64,000 bases of DNA from [Leptolyngbya] sp. JSC-1 (GTDB lineage Bacteria > Cyanobacteriota > Cyanobacteriia > Elainellales > Elainellaceae). A program made the position numbers and the translations under genes. Below the pieces are notes generated by a model, which worked only from the letters and a program-made list of their open reading frames with translations, had not been told where the DNA came from and searched no databases. The stretch spans positions 262,415 to 326,414 of the forward strand of contig KL662191.1 of NCBI GenBank assembly GCA_000733415.1. Direction: 5' to 3'. Shown piece by piece: positions 54,906-64,000 of this stretch; position 1 is the first letter of the stretch; every line of letters begins with the position of its first letter.

Positions 54906-56909
54906 TTAGACAAACGCTTCCGCATTTACCACATAATCTCGAGTTGGTGTCAGTTTCCAGGTGCCGTCGCCGCTGAGTTCCAAAACAAAGTCGTGATACT
55001 TCAGCAAGCTGGTTCGATGACCAACACTAACAAACGTAGTGCCCATGTCGCGTAGCTTCTGGTAGAGCCGCTGTTCGTTGCCCCAGTCGAGGGCGCTGGT
55101 GGCTTCGTCGAGTATGGCATAGTGAGGCTTGGTCAGAACCAAACGGGCAAAGGCGAGGCGCTGCTGTTCTCCCAACGACAAGACATCAGCCCAGTCTAGC
55201 TCTACGTCGAAACCGCCAACGCGATTCGGTAAATCTGCCAGGTTTACTTGCTCTAATGCTGCATGAAGCTGTTTGTCGCTGGTTTCTTTGTCAAGATTGG
55301 GATAAAGGAGTTGATCGCGCAGGGTACCCAGCACCATGTAGGGACGCTGCGGCAAAAATAACATTTCCGATAGGTCGGGCCGCACAATCTGTCCGGTGCC
55401 AGTGTTCCACAGGCCCGCGATGGCCCGCAGCAAGGAGCTTTTGCCCACTCCGCTATGACCAACAATCACCAAACCCTGTTCAGGCTGCAACCTCAACGAT
55501 ACTTCACGTAGCAGCATGCGTTGCCCTTTCGGCGTCGCCAACGAAACATCTTCTAAGGCAATATGGGAATCTTCTAGGGTGTGGATCGCACTCAGCTCTG
55601 GAGGTGGAGGTTGGTCTTGAGCATCCAGCGCTTGGGTAAAGGTTTCGAGACGGTTGATTCCGGCTGCAAAGCTACTCAGCTCATTCATTTGCAGCACAAC
55701 CAGAGCAAAAGCGTCAAAGATTTGGCTAAAGGCAAACCCAGCCTGAGTGATATCGCCGAAGGTAATTTGCTGAGCAAAATACATGGGTGCTAATATCACG
55801 GACGGCAGAATGTAGGTGGCATAGCGGTAGGGGACTCGGAAAAAGGCCAGATTTCGCTGCCAGCCTACCAAAAAGCTGAAGTTGCGTAGTACTTCAACAA
55901 ACCGACGACGCAATTGACCTAACTCGTTCGCTTCTCCTTGATAAAAAGCAATCGATTCGGCGTTGTCTCGCACATGCACCAACCCATAACGGAAGTCTGC
56001 TTCTCGTCTGAGTTGGTTAAAGTTGAGTAGAATCAATCGTCTACCGATCAGCGTGGCAACTAGCGTACCGATGATTGCATAGGCGACCAGAAAAACAGCC
56101 AGGAACTTCGAAAGAGACCAAAGGATTCCTGTGAAGGCTACTACGTCAATCACAGAGCTTAGAACCAGCAGCAAAAAACTGAGACTGGTTGCTGTAAACG
56201 ATTTAATATCTTCAGAAATTCGCTGGTCGGGGTTGTCAATATCTGCTTCAAAATTGATCTCGTAATAGGCGCGGTTCCGAAAGTATTGTCCCAGGAATTT
56301 TTGGGTCATCCAGTCCCGCCACCGCAGTCCCAATAAATCTCGAACATAGGGATAAAAGGCACTGATGGGGGTTGCGACCACAAAAACGCCAGCATAAACG
56401 AAGAAGAAGCGCCAAAATGTGGGTTGGTCTCGTTCTGACAACGCGGTGGTAAAGAAATTACCCACGTAGCTGATGATCACGTTCATGCCGCTGACCGACA
56501 GGGACAGTAGCAGCAACCCCCCCAAAAATAGCCACTGCTGCCAACGCTGCATCAGTTTGCCACGCATCAGGAAAAAGATAGCGGCTGGAATCAACAACGT
56601 TGCTGCCACGATAAAGATGGCAGGCGGTCTAGTAATAGCCTGAATCAGGCCAACCAATCCACCAGCTGTTTGCTGCATAAATTCAGGAAACAGAGCCTGA
56701 GCCAGCAGCACGCCTGCACTGACAATCACAACCAGTAACCCAAACAAAAACACAATCAGCGACATCAGCAAAACAAAGAACAGCTTGCCGCTGTGGGGAG
56801 ACATGGGAAACCAGTACGGCTGAGCAATTTTGATAAATCGGTTCCAGAGCTGGCGGTCAAACCGATTGAGGCGTTGGAGCGATGGACGGGATGAAGGTAC
56901 GGCGGTCAT
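54906..56909 (-). CDS. ABC transporter, SbmA/BacA-like permease fused to ATPase
   Basis: A 667-residue half transporter of the ABCD/YddA type (ABC_membrane_2). Six or more membrane segments lie between about 40 and 430. The C-terminal ATPase has Walker A GHSGVGKSS, Q-loop FLPQRPYMVLG, signature LSLGEQQRLAFAR, Walker B HYAILDEATSALD and a switch His in SVGHRTS. It works as a homodimer. Relatives carry fatty acyl groups, vitamin B12 or peptides; the substrate here is unknown. The start is ATG 56909. Confidence 0.92.
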   Translation of the reverse strand: MTAVPSSRPSLQRLNRFDRQLWNRFIKIAQPYWFPMSPHSGKLFFVLLMSLIVFLFGLLVVIVSAGVLLAQALFPEFMQQTAGGLVGLIQAITRPPAIFIVAATLLIPAAIFFLMRGKLMQRWQQWLFLGGLLLLSLSVSGMNVIISYVGNFFTTALSERDQPTFWRFFFVYAGVFVVATPISAFYPYVRDLLGLRWRDWMTQKFLGQYFRNRAYYEINFEADIDNPDQRISEDIKSFTATSLSFLLLVLSSVIDVVAFTGILWSLSKFLAVFLVAYAIIGTLVATLIGRRLILLNFNQLRREADFRYGLVHVRDNAESIAFYQGEANELGQLRRRFVEVLRNFSFLVGWQRNLAFFRVPYRYATYILPSVILAPMYFAQQITFGDITQAGFAFSQIFDAFALVVLQMNELSSFAAGINRLETFTQALDAQDQPPPPELSAIHTLEDSHIALEDVSLATPKGQRMLLREVSLRLQPEQGLVIVGHSGVGKSSLLRAIAGLWNTGTGQIVRPDLSEMLFLPQRPYMVLGTLRDQLLYPNLDKETSDKQLHAALEQVNLADLPNRVGGFDVELDWADVLSLGEQQRLAFARLVLTKPHYAILDEATSALDWGNEQRLYQKLRDMGTTFVSVGHRTSLLKYHDFVLELSGDGTWKLTPTRDYVVNAEAFV

Positions 56910-57057
56910 TCAGCTTCTATGGGTGTAGGGGAACGAGGATGGGTCATTAATTGCACTATTCTAGGTGCAGATTCAAGCTGGTCCAAAGTGATTATCAACT
57001 CAGTGATATCTGCAGATAATCAGCGGCAAATGAATAGCAGGTAATTAGTCGTTGATT

Positions 57058-57921
57058 CTAAAACAGACTGAGCTGAGTTACCAGAGGCGAATTTGTTTCT
57101 AGCCTGTCCCAAGGCAATGACGGGACGGGAACCCGCTCCTGTTCCAACAAATGTTGAAAACGGCGCGCTGTGGTAGGTGAACGCTGCTCAACTGGACAAT
57201 GAACAAAAAAATACACCTGCTGATTTTGCTGCAGCCACTGCCCAATTTGCTGACTCCACTCCTGCAAAAATGACTGATTGTATTGCGCTTCTGGATGGCT
57301 GATGTAGCGGATCAGATTAAATGGCGCGGTGCTGACGGGCTGGAGTGGTACCTTGGGCTTGCGGCGCTCAGAGTCGATTTGGGGATCGTCAGGGCAGGTG
57401 TAAATTGGACGAGTATCCAGCAGAACGCGCCCCACTCCCAAGGATGTCAATAGCTGATTCAACCGCTCATTAGGCTCAGCCTCAAACCAGTTCAAATGAC
57501 GCACCTCAACGGCTAGATTCACCTGATCCCGGGGCATGGCGGCCAGAAAAGTTTGCAAGTCATCAAAGGCATCTGGACTGTAGCTAGGCGGCAGTTGGGC
57601 AAACACCACCCCGAGCCGATCCCCCAACCCCTGCATTCGCTCTAGAAAAGCGATAGTCTCCGCAATTGTGGGAGCCAGTAAGCCCTGATGTGTCAAAGTT
57701 TTAGACAATTTAGGACAGAATTTGAAGCCTTCAGGGGTGGCAGCAGCCCAGCGGCGAACCGTTTCGGCACCGGGAATCGAGTAGAAGGTGGTATTGCCTT
57801 CAACCGCAGTGAACCGACGGCTGTAAAGATGCAAAAAATCAGCTGCTCGACTACCCGGTGGAAACAGATCTCCCACCCAGTCCTTATAAGCCCAAATTGC
57901 ACACCCTAGCCAAAATTTCAT
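57058..57921 (-). CDS. DUF72 (YecE-like) protein
   Basis: A 287-residue TIM-barrel protein of the DUF72/YecE family, function unknown. Family segments are FWLGCAIWAYKDWVGDLFP, VEGNTTFYSIP near residue 40, FKFCPKLSKTLTH near 72 and FVHCPVEQRSP near 240. GGAGG lies at 57923-57927, overlapping the stop of the upstream kinase gene, which ends five bases earlier; translation is probably coupled. Confidence 0.9.
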   Translation of the reverse strand: MKFWLGCAIWAYKDWVGDLFPPGSRAADFLHLYSRRFTAVEGNTTFYSIPGAETVRRWAAATPEGFKFCPKLSKTLTHQGLLAPTIAETIAFLERMQGLGDRLGVVFAQLPPSYSPDAFDDLQTFLAAMPRDQVNLAVEVRHLNWFEAEPNERLNQLLTSLGVGRVLLDTRPIYTCPDDPQIDSERRKPKVPLQPVSTAPFNLIRYISHPEAQYNQSFLQEWSQQIGQWLQQNQQVYFFVHCPVEQRSPTTARRFQHLLEQERVPVPSLPWDRLETNSPLVTQLSLF

Positions 57922-57926
57922 TCCTC

Positions 57927-59621
57927 CTATACTAGAACATCGCGGCCTTGAAGTTGGTCGGAGAGAAACTGGGCGACAGGATGGATAGTGATTGGCTTGT
58001 TCCAGGTAATCGCGTATCTATGGGAACGACCACTCGCAACTGACCAACGGTGAGAAAGATTAGAACCGCCAGTTTGCTTCACGGGTAACTCAATCCAAAA
58101 TTCGCTGCCTACACCCAATTGGGAATAGCACTGCAGGTCGCCACCATGTGTATTGACAACAATATCGCGGCTGATAAATAACCCTAAACCGCTGCTTTGA
58201 TCGCCTTCAACAGATTTAGTGGTAGAAAACGGCTCAAATAACTTGTCTTGGATTACATCAGGAATGCCGCCACCGTTGTCGGCAATGCAAATAATCACCC
58301 TCGGATTCCCACCCTGTGGATCGGGAATTTGCAGCGTGCGAATTGTCATCTGCGGTCGATAAGCTGAAGACTGTATCAAATCGTTATTTTGGTTTTGCTC
58401 GTTGTTTTGCTCAGCTAGCTGTTTTTCTTCTAAAGCGTCGATCGCATTACTAATCAGATACAGAAAAACCTGATTAATTTGATTGGGATAGCACTCAACG
58501 GGCGGCACGTCTCCGTATTCGCAAACCACCTGGATGCCACGGCAGTTGGAGCGAGGCTTGAGCCGATGTTGCAGAATCAACAGCGTATTGTCGATGCCTT
58601 CATGCAGATTAGTAGGTTGCATTTGTGGAGCATCGGGACTGGAAAAGCGCTGCAGTGCCAGAACCATTTGACAAATTCGCTCACCTCCTAATTGCATAGC
58701 AGCCAGCAGTTTGGGAAAATCTTCTGCAATAAAGTTAAGGTCTAGTGTTTCTAGCGCTTGCTGTAAAGCCGGACTGGGAGTGGTATGTTCCTGCTGGTAC
58801 AATTCCACGAGTTCGAGCAACTGCTGAGCATACTGATTGGCGTGGCTGAGGCTGCTACAGATGAAGCCAACCGGATGATTAATCTCCTCGGTCAGACCTG
58901 CCATCAGTCGCCCCAGACTAGACAGCTTGGCTTGCTGCATATGGCGAGGTTGAAGTTGGTGAAATGCGACTGCGAATGCCTGAGCTTGCTGCTGGGTTTG
59001 GACAAACAGTTCTGATTGTTGCAGGGCAACCGCAAGCTGGGTGGAAATTTGGGTCACCAATTCAATTTCCTGCGGCTGCCATACTCGCGCCGTTGCACAC
59101 TGATGGAGACAGAGCAATCCCCAAGGGTGATCTTGCAGCAGCGGTACGGTTAGACTGGCCCGAACTTGAAATCGAGCGAAATCATCAATCGGGCCTATCC
59201 GTAACCCAGCCGTATGAATATCAGCAATGGCATCAACTTGACCCGATTGAAGCGAAATAGCATCAAGTTCGCCAAAGCAATAATGTTGCACCCTAGCCGC
59301 CAAAATTGATGGAAATTGCGGCAAAACCGATTCAGCAATAAATTCTCCTCCAGTCAGGGCTGGATCAAACCGAAAAATGGCAGCCCGATCAGCTTTTAGC
59401 AGTTGCCGTACTTCCTCAACGGCAGTTTGAACAGTAGTATCCAGGTCTAGACTTTGGCGGATCTTAGCAACCGCTTGAAATGCAGCTCTAGACTGGTCAA
59501 GCAAATTACTCGGCTCAGGAGCAGATTGGTCACAGGCAAGAGCTAGGAGTTGCTGCATTTGCTCAAAAGCAGCTTGGTCCCGGCAGCAAGCTCGCAACTG
59601 GTCTAAATAGGCTGAATTCAT
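57927..59621 (-). CDS. GAF histidine kinase with altered phospho-acceptor motif
   Basis: A 564-residue soluble protein: GAF domain (about 45-200), dimerisation helices (about 220-340) and HATPase domain (about 345-515) with ISNAIDALE, IADNGGGIP, FEPFSTTK and SSGLGLFIS. The H-box reads AGLTEEINHPVGFI, where relatives have AHEINNP: the expected His is Glu245 and a His occurs four residues later (His249). The ATPase motifs are intact. It may use His249, pair with another kinase, or no longer transfer phosphate. The GAF domain lacks the Cys-His bilin motif. The start is ATG 59621. Confidence 0.85.
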   Translation of the reverse strand: MNSAYLDQLRACCRDQAAFEQMQQLLALACDQSAPEPSNLLDQSRAAFQAVAKIRQSLDLDTTVQTAVEEVRQLLKADRAAIFRFDPALTGGEFIAESVLPQFPSILAARVQHYCFGELDAISLQSGQVDAIADIHTAGLRIGPIDDFARFQVRASLTVPLLQDHPWGLLCLHQCATARVWQPQEIELVTQISTQLAVALQQSELFVQTQQQAQAFAVAFHQLQPRHMQQAKLSSLGRLMAGLTEEINHPVGFICSSLSHANQYAQQLLELVELYQQEHTTPSPALQQALETLDLNFIAEDFPKLLAAMQLGGERICQMVLALQRFSSPDAPQMQPTNLHEGIDNTLLILQHRLKPRSNCRGIQVVCEYGDVPPVECYPNQINQVFLYLISNAIDALEEKQLAEQNNEQNQNNDLIQSSAYRPQMTIRTLQIPDPQGGNPRVIICIADNGGGIPDVIQDKLFEPFSTTKSVEGDQSSGLGLFISRDIVVNTHGGDLQCYSQLGVGSEFWIELPVKQTGGSNLSHRWSVASGRSHRYAITWNKPITIHPVAQFLSDQLQGRDVLV

Positions 59622-59984
59622 ATGGGCTGGTAAATGTGAGAAAGCAACGGAAGGTTTGAGCGGATGCCGATTAATTTAGGTGCAATCGTTCGGGTGCAAT
59701 CGTTCAGGTGCAACTGAGACAAAGTATGGCAAATCGACCGGGATGACGAAATTGGTCAAAACCCCTAAGTTGAAAGTTCGCTCAAGCCGTTAGGCTTCCG
59801 TAAAAATCAGGAACTAATTCAGCAATTTGTGGGATTTGCAGAGTCTGGAGCAGGCCGCAGTTAGGGAGATTCATCGAGGGGATAGGAGTCAGGAAACATG
59901 CCGGTTTCTAGGTCCATTGAGGAGCAGAATTGCTAGGGCAATGGGAACACGCAATGGGAACGCGGCCTCAATCCTCGGTTTAGC
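59622..59984. other. Intergenic stretch, no gene seen
   Basis: About 360 bases upstream of the GAF kinase. GTGCAATCGTTC is repeated in tandem near 59679-59706. An 80-codon plus ORF starting at 59827 runs antisense into the pentapeptide gene and is not called. Confidence 0.4.
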
Positions 59985-61346
59985 CTACCGTTCTAGTAAA
60001 TTGGGAATGCCGTCACAGCCGCCGGGAATTGTAGCTCGAGTTGCTGAACCACCCCAAGCACAGCAGTAATAGCGTTGCTCATCCGAAAGCCGCTGCACGC
60101 CGGTCAAATCAGCTCCTTCAATCACAGCTCCAGTGTGAGCACCAGTCGTGTAGTCTGGAATGTCGGCTCTGGTGCGGGGTGAGGCCGTCGCTACGGGACC
60201 ATAGAACAGACGGGTACCCATCATATCTGAGCCAGCCAGAATTGCCTCACATAAGATTGTGCGAGCAAAATTGGTTTTGACCAGGTCACAGTTGCGCAAA
60301 TTAGCCCGGATCAAGTTAATGTCGCTTAAATCAGTCCAACGCAGGTCGGTGCCCGATAGGTCGGTGCCAGCTAGCATTACACCCAGATCGATCACCCGCA
60401 CCCCATAGTTGCGGTCTTCGGCATAGCCGCCCGTTCCGTCGAGAATGGCCCGCCCGAGCCGCCGATCGCGCTTCAGCGGAGTCAGGAGGCGAGAGCGCGA
60501 CAAAAACCGCAGCACTTTGGCTTTACCACTCGCATCAATGCTGCTAAGAATGGCCGCCGTCCGTCCTTCTGCAACCGCCCGTTCTTGGGGCCAGTCTTCG
60601 AGCAATCCTTCTTCATCCAGCACTAGCTCTGAGATGCCCTGGAAGTAGGAGTCGATCGTTTGCTGTTGCGTAATGATGTTTTGTTGAATCGTCAGATCTT
60701 TAGAGATAACGTACTGACGCCAAGCAATATACACCGCCAGGATTGCAATCAAGATCTGCCCAACCGCACCAAACACCTCGCCTAAGGCTCCGATGGCCTC
60801 CCAGTTGAGATTCTGGTACCAAGGCAAAAACCGGTTTCCCCAACCGCTCAGGCGCAGCAAACCAATTCCAGCCAGGGTCACGCCGAGAATGCTGACAATA
60901 ATTCGTCTTTCTTGAACCGAGAGCAATTCGTTAACTGCCCTAGATCCCGTTGCCCAAAGAATTTGCAGCGACAGCAGCAGGGCCACACCTGCGCCCGCCA
61001 ATCCCATCCAAAAATTGTCAACCGTTAGCCCGACCAGCATTAAAACCAGGGCCAATAAGATCAGTAGCGTCACTGGAAGCGGTTGCCGCTGGGGTGCCAA
61101 ACGTGGCGCATAGGGTTGAACAGAACTACTCGCGGCAAAATCGTCTTGAGGGGAAAGCTGAGCTGGCGAAACGGAACGCTCAACGGGTTGGACTGGCATG
61201 CGAGTAGACGAGCTAGTGTCCATCGAGGATGATTTTGCACCGTTGGCATCCGCAGAAATTGAATTGGCCGCTGAGCGACGCAACTGAGCTGGATTTCCTG
61301 AGGTCGAATCGTCTGGTGAGACTGGGAAACGGGGATCCGGGGTCAT
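59985..61346 (-). CDS. Membrane protein with C-terminal pentapeptide repeats
   Basis: A 453-residue protein. Residues 1-85 are Ser/Pro-rich and probably disordered; four membrane segments lie at about 90-130, 148-165 and 185-210; a short coiled coil (about 212-235) precedes a cytoplasmic domain and pentapeptide repeats at about 330-375 (LSGTDLRWTDLSDINLIRANL). The C-end has several Cys (YYCCAWGG). The layout with a ISSIDASGKAKVLRFL-type segment recurs in cyanobacterial pentapeptide proteins. Function is unknown. The start is ATG 61346. Confidence 0.82.
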   Translation of the reverse strand: MTPDPRFPVSPDDSTSGNPAQLRRSAANSISADANGAKSSSMDTSSSTRMPVQPVERSVSPAQLSPQDDFAASSSVQPYAPRLAPQRQPLPVTLLILLALVLMLVGLTVDNFWMGLAGAGVALLLSLQILWATGSRAVNELLSVQERRIIVSILGVTLAGIGLLRLSGWGNRFLPWYQNLNWEAIGALGEVFGAVGQILIAILAVYIAWRQYVISKDLTIQQNIITQQQTIDSYFQGISELVLDEEGLLEDWPQERAVAEGRTAAILSSIDASGKAKVLRFLSRSRLLTPLKRDRRLGRAILDGTGGYAEDRNYGVRVIDLGVMLAGTDLSGTDLRWTDLSDINLIRANLRNCDLVKTNFARTILCEAILAGSDMMGTRLFYGPVATASPRTRADIPDYTTGAHTGAVIEGADLTGVQRLSDEQRYYCCAWGGSATRATIPGGCDGIPNLLER

Positions 61347-61479
61347 AGAAAACTTCGGTTAGGATGCGCTAGGTCAACCTTGAGATAAGGCATACCCTAA
61401 CCATAGGATAATTCCTGTTTCCCGATCCTTTAGTTCAGTCGTTCAATAATTCCTGGCGTCAGTTCGACTGACCCCCATC

Positions 61480-61698
61480 CTACGGGCGAGGCATGGTGAA
61501 AAAGCTGACGGATTCGCTGGCTTCCCGCTTGATTTGGCCGCTATAAATTGCTTGATGAAGTTCTTCTAGCACAGATAAGTCAGCTGATTGATAGCCACGC
61601 ACGGCAATCACCTGGCGAATCAAACCTTCAGACTCAACACTGAGGTAGCCAGTCTGGAAAGCGGATTGAACAAGGCGGTTGATCATGGAGCGCGACAT
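61480..61698 (-). CDS. Small conserved cyanobacterial protein, unknown function
   Basis: A 72-residue soluble protein beginning MSRSMINRLVQSAFQTGYLS, followed by SEGLIRQVIAVRGYQSADL. I recall close matches annotated as hypothetical in other cyanobacteria. The ORF is open to 61806, but ATG 61698 fits those relatives better. No domain with known function. Confidence 0.6.
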   Translation of the reverse strand: MSRSMINRLVQSAFQTGYLSVESEGLIRQVIAVRGYQSADLSVLEELHQAIYSGQIKREASESVSFFTMPRP

Positions 61699-61984
61699 GG
61701 CAATGATGAACCCTGAGCAACATCTACTCCTCAATTGTTGTTGATCGGTTTGCGACCTAGATTGATTGAGATCGATCGAATGAAGTGATCTAGAATTTCT
61801 CCTCATGTGAGAAAGGTCACTGGCCCAGTCCTACAAGTGGCATTTTTCCATTGATTCAGGCTGCATTTTTCTTTGAGTAAGCCAAAATGAATTGCTTGGG
61901 TTATCTTTGACAAATGATTTTTGGTTTAGAACATAGAAGCCTTATTTAAGCAGAGCAGCTTGTGAGCCGAGAGGAGTGAAGTGA

Positions 61985-64000
61985 ATGACCAATTTAGACA
62001 GTACCTGGCAAGCTTCTGTAATCAAACTGGCCCAGTCAGGCAATTCCCGCGCCATTGCGTTTTGGCTGAATCGCTACTTGGTTCCCCAGGGAATTTGTGC
62101 TCAGGTGGAGACCCATCCATCTGACGGTCTGCTGCTGCGGGTGGTCTGTCGTCAGGTTCCCGATGGAGATCGGTTGGTGCGTTTTATTTGCCACCGGCTC
62201 TGTAAGCTGGATTCTCCAGCGATTCAGCGGGTACAGATTACGGCTCAGATGGTGGGATCTCCCCAAATTCTTTGGCAGAAGTCGGCCCGGATTATTCCCC
62301 CCTCGGAACGGCAAAATCGACAGCAATCAACCGGGAATGTCTATGCGTTCCCCCAATCGGCTCAGGCCCCCACAACATCCACGGTTACTACGGCAAGTTC
62401 TGAACATGCTCCCCAATCGGCTGGTTCGAATCGCAGTTCCCAACTTGGCTTGCGGTTCCGCTGCTTACCCACCCATTGGGCCAGCATTTCCCGCTTTTGG
62501 CAGAAACCTGGGCAAAAAACTGGACAGAAATCTGGGCCATCAGCGACGCAGATTAAATTCAGCTTGAGCAACTTACAGACCACTACACTGAACCTGACCG
62601 ACCGCTCGATTCACTGGTTTATGCAGCAAAAGCCAACAACTCGTGCTGTGATGCTGGGTGGCTCTGCCGTTGCGGCTTTCTTGTTGGGCTGTAGCTTTGA
62701 GCTAGCCGGATACTATGCCAACCCCAGCGCCTTCCAGCAGTCGAAAGCGACCTTAACCCGGATGCTGCGTTCTAGTGCAGTGCTAACCGGGTCGGTGAAA
62801 ACCTCCTCCGAGCGGATTCCGGTGATTCAACAACCTGTATTGAATCCCGATGACCCAACCGTGAGCTTGATTTTTACCAACAGCGCCACCCTGACTCGTG
62901 TCCCCACTAGCCAACTCACCTCCGCTCCAGTTAGCCCCAGCCCAGTTCCGCTCGTGACAACGATCGAAAGCTATCGGTTAGCCGACATGATTGTGACAAA
63001 TTTGAACAATCCACTTGGCCCAACGGCATCGGAGCAGCAACCCGCTGAGCAAAAAAGTCAGACTGAAGGACAAACCAGCCAAGCCGAGTCACTCCCGAAA
63101 GCTACTGAAGAGAGTGAGGCATTGTCTGCTGATGCTGAGCCTGATGCTGAGCCTGATGCTGAGCCTGATGCTGAGCCTAACATGGGAGCCAATTCAGAGG
63201 ATGATGGCCTTGCCCCAACCGACGAAATGGTACTAACGGGTTTACCAGAAGACGACACGACAGATGATTTGACCGGCAGCGATAGCGAAATTGAGCGAGC
63301 CAAGTACGCAGCCGAAAATTCCGACGGTTCTGAGGCGGAGGCAGATCAGGCTGCAGCTGAGGATACCAGCCGACTCAGGCGTAAGAGCAAACCGCTGATG
63401 CCCCAAGAGTTGCTGGCTAACGGCATAGATGTAGTCAATGTTGCTAGTAATGCCGTGGTTGTGGAGGGGATAGACCCACTCACCCAGACGCTTGAGCTGC
63501 TGAAGCAAAACGGAATCTATGCCGTTGGTGCAGGAGAGGATTTGCCATCGGCCCGGCGTCCGCAGATTTTTGATGTCAAGGGGCAACGGATTGCCTACTT
63601 GGGCTATTCTGACTCTGCAACTCGGCCTGTGAGTGCGGGCACGGCTGGGATTAATGTCGGCGTCAGTCAACAAATGGAGGAAGACATCAAGGCCATTCGG
63701 GATCAGGTGGATTGGATTGTCGTCAGCCTGAACTGGAATCGTGAGCTGCGGGCCTACCCAGAAGAGTGGCAGGTAAAACTTGCCCATACAGCAATCGATC
63801 AAGGAGCTGATCTGGTGGTGGGCTATGATGCCAACGTCACGCAAGGAGCTGAAATCTACAACGGAAGACCCATTGTTTATTCGCTCGGCAGTTCGGTGGA
63901 TGAATACAACGACAAACCCGCCGGTAACTATGACACAGTTGCGCTCAAAGTCAGCTTGAAAGAGCACATGATGGAGCTGGAATTTTTGCCGATTCAGGTA
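61985..64000 (+). CDS. CapA-family protein lacking conserved histidines, runs off window
   Basis: An open frame of 672 codons from ATG 61985 (GAGGAG eight bases upstream) to the window end. An N-terminal domain of unknown type (about 1-120) and a low-complexity stretch precede a membrane segment (about 220-240), a long linker with four DAEP repeats (383-398), and a CapA/poly-gamma-glutamate-type domain from about 470. The domain is recognised from YAVGAGEDLPSARRPQIF, GQRIAYLGY and GAEIYNGRPIVYSLGS. Where active relatives have ANNH, HWG and GHHPHV, this one reads ASNA, NWN and GYDANV, so the metal-binding residues are lost. Long minus-strand ORFs here are shadows. Confidence 0.8.
   Translation, partial: MTNLDSTWQASVIKLAQSGNSRAIAFWLNRYLVPQGICAQVETHPSDGLLLRVVCRQVPDGDRLVRFICHRLCKLDSPAIQRVQITAQMVGSPQILWQKSARIIPPSERQNRQQSTGNVYAFPQSAQAPTTSTVTTASSEHAPQSAGSNRSSQLGLRFRCLPTHWASISRFWQKPGQKTGQKSGPSATQIKFSLSNLQTTTLNLTDRSIHWFMQQKPTTRAVMLGGSAVAAFLLGCSFELAGYYANPSAFQQSKATLTRMLRSSAVLTGSVKTSSERIPVIQQPVLNPDDPTVSLIFTNSATLTRVPTSQLTSAPVSPSPVPLVTTIESYRLADMIVTNLNNPLGPTASEQQPAEQKSQTEGQTSQAESLPKATEESEALSADAEPDAEPDAEPDAEPNMGANSEDDGLAPTDEMVLTGLPEDDTTDDLTGSDSEIERAKYAAENSDGSEAEADQAAAEDTSRLRRKSKPLMPQELLANGIDVVNVASNAVVVEGIDPLTQTLELLKQNGIYAVGAGEDLPSARRPQIFDVKGQRIAYLGYSDSATRPVSAGTAGINVGVSQQMEEDIKAIRDQVDWIVVSLNWNRELRAYPEEWQVKLAHTAIDQGADLVVGYDANVTQGAEIYNGRPIVYSLGSSVDEYNDKPAGNYDTVALKVSLKEHMMELEFLPIQV

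Noticed and set aside
62415..62445. Sequence like a tRNA T-loop (GGTTCGAATC)
   Set aside because: Lies inside the CapA-family coding frame and has no matching acceptor, D or anticodon stems.
63242..63967. 241-codon minus-strand ORF at the right edge
   Set aside because: Antisense to the open CapA-family frame, which has recognisable motifs throughout.

Overview
This 64 kb window is chromosomal DNA of a cyanobacterium, probably a filamentous or otherwise large-genome beta-cyanobacterium. Evidence: two tiny photosystem genes (psaM of photosystem I, psb30 of photosystem II), the beta-carboxysome shell genes ccmK3/ccmK4, the Mg-chelatase subunit chlD, a five-gene phototaxis operon with a bilin-type photoreceptor, a group 3 sigma factor, GUN4-linked kinase, pentapeptide-repeat, WD40 and TPR proteins. 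I cannot name the species. I saw no rRNA, tRNA, CRISPR array or intact insertion sequence.

Layout. 0-7.4 kb: a broken transposase-type HTH gene at the edge, a sensor kinase, a membrane pentapeptide protein, a gene-poor stretch rich in palindromes and duplications, a WcaI-type glycosyltransferase and a soluble pentapeptide protein. 7.4-16.2 kb: pixG-pixH-pixI-pixJ-pixL, a complete phototaxis signalling operon; PixJ carries two GAF domains with the Cys-His bilin-attachment motif, the second also with DPCF. 16.4-21.3 kb: yqeK, rsfS, a CGLD27-family gene, asparaginase and chlD. 21.3-27 kb: a 1200-residue NB-ARC/WD40 protein, paired inverted repeats before two small membrane-type genes, and the sigma factor. 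27.3-36.9 kb: Bax-inhibitor-like protein, an orphan dipeptide-type permease, psaM, phoU, an RNB exoribonuclease, ubiX, LapA-like and TPR proteins, and a solitary Phd-type antitoxin with a decayed toxin.

37-43.5 kb: cytosine deaminase, ccmK4 and ccmK3 behind a histidine phosphatase, a GUN4-tailed Ser/Thr kinase, a YkvA-like protein and a Tat-type PotD-like binding protein. 43.5-45 kb has no convincing gene but has a terminator and a possible 43-residue ORF. 45-53 kb: cysC, an aldo/keto reductase, a DUF2325 protein, rpiA, a TPR protein of about 20 repeats, prs and psb30. 53-64 kb: a cysteine-cluster protein, two half-size GDT1/Hmx-type Mn exporters, an ABC transporter, a GAF histidine kinase lacking the usual phospho-acceptor His coupled to a DUF72 gene, a third pentapeptide protein, and a CapA-family protein running off the right edge whose conserved histidines are missing.

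The clearest linked system is the pix operon: PixJ would sense light and, through PixI and PixL, phosphorylate PixG and PixH to steer type IV pili; the group 3 sigma factor 10 kb away belongs to the class that controls pilus genes in Synechocystis. Other genes are mostly housekeeping singles. Three copies of a roughly 60 bp palindromic repeat, a heptamer repeat at three loci and several local duplications mark the intergenic DNA.
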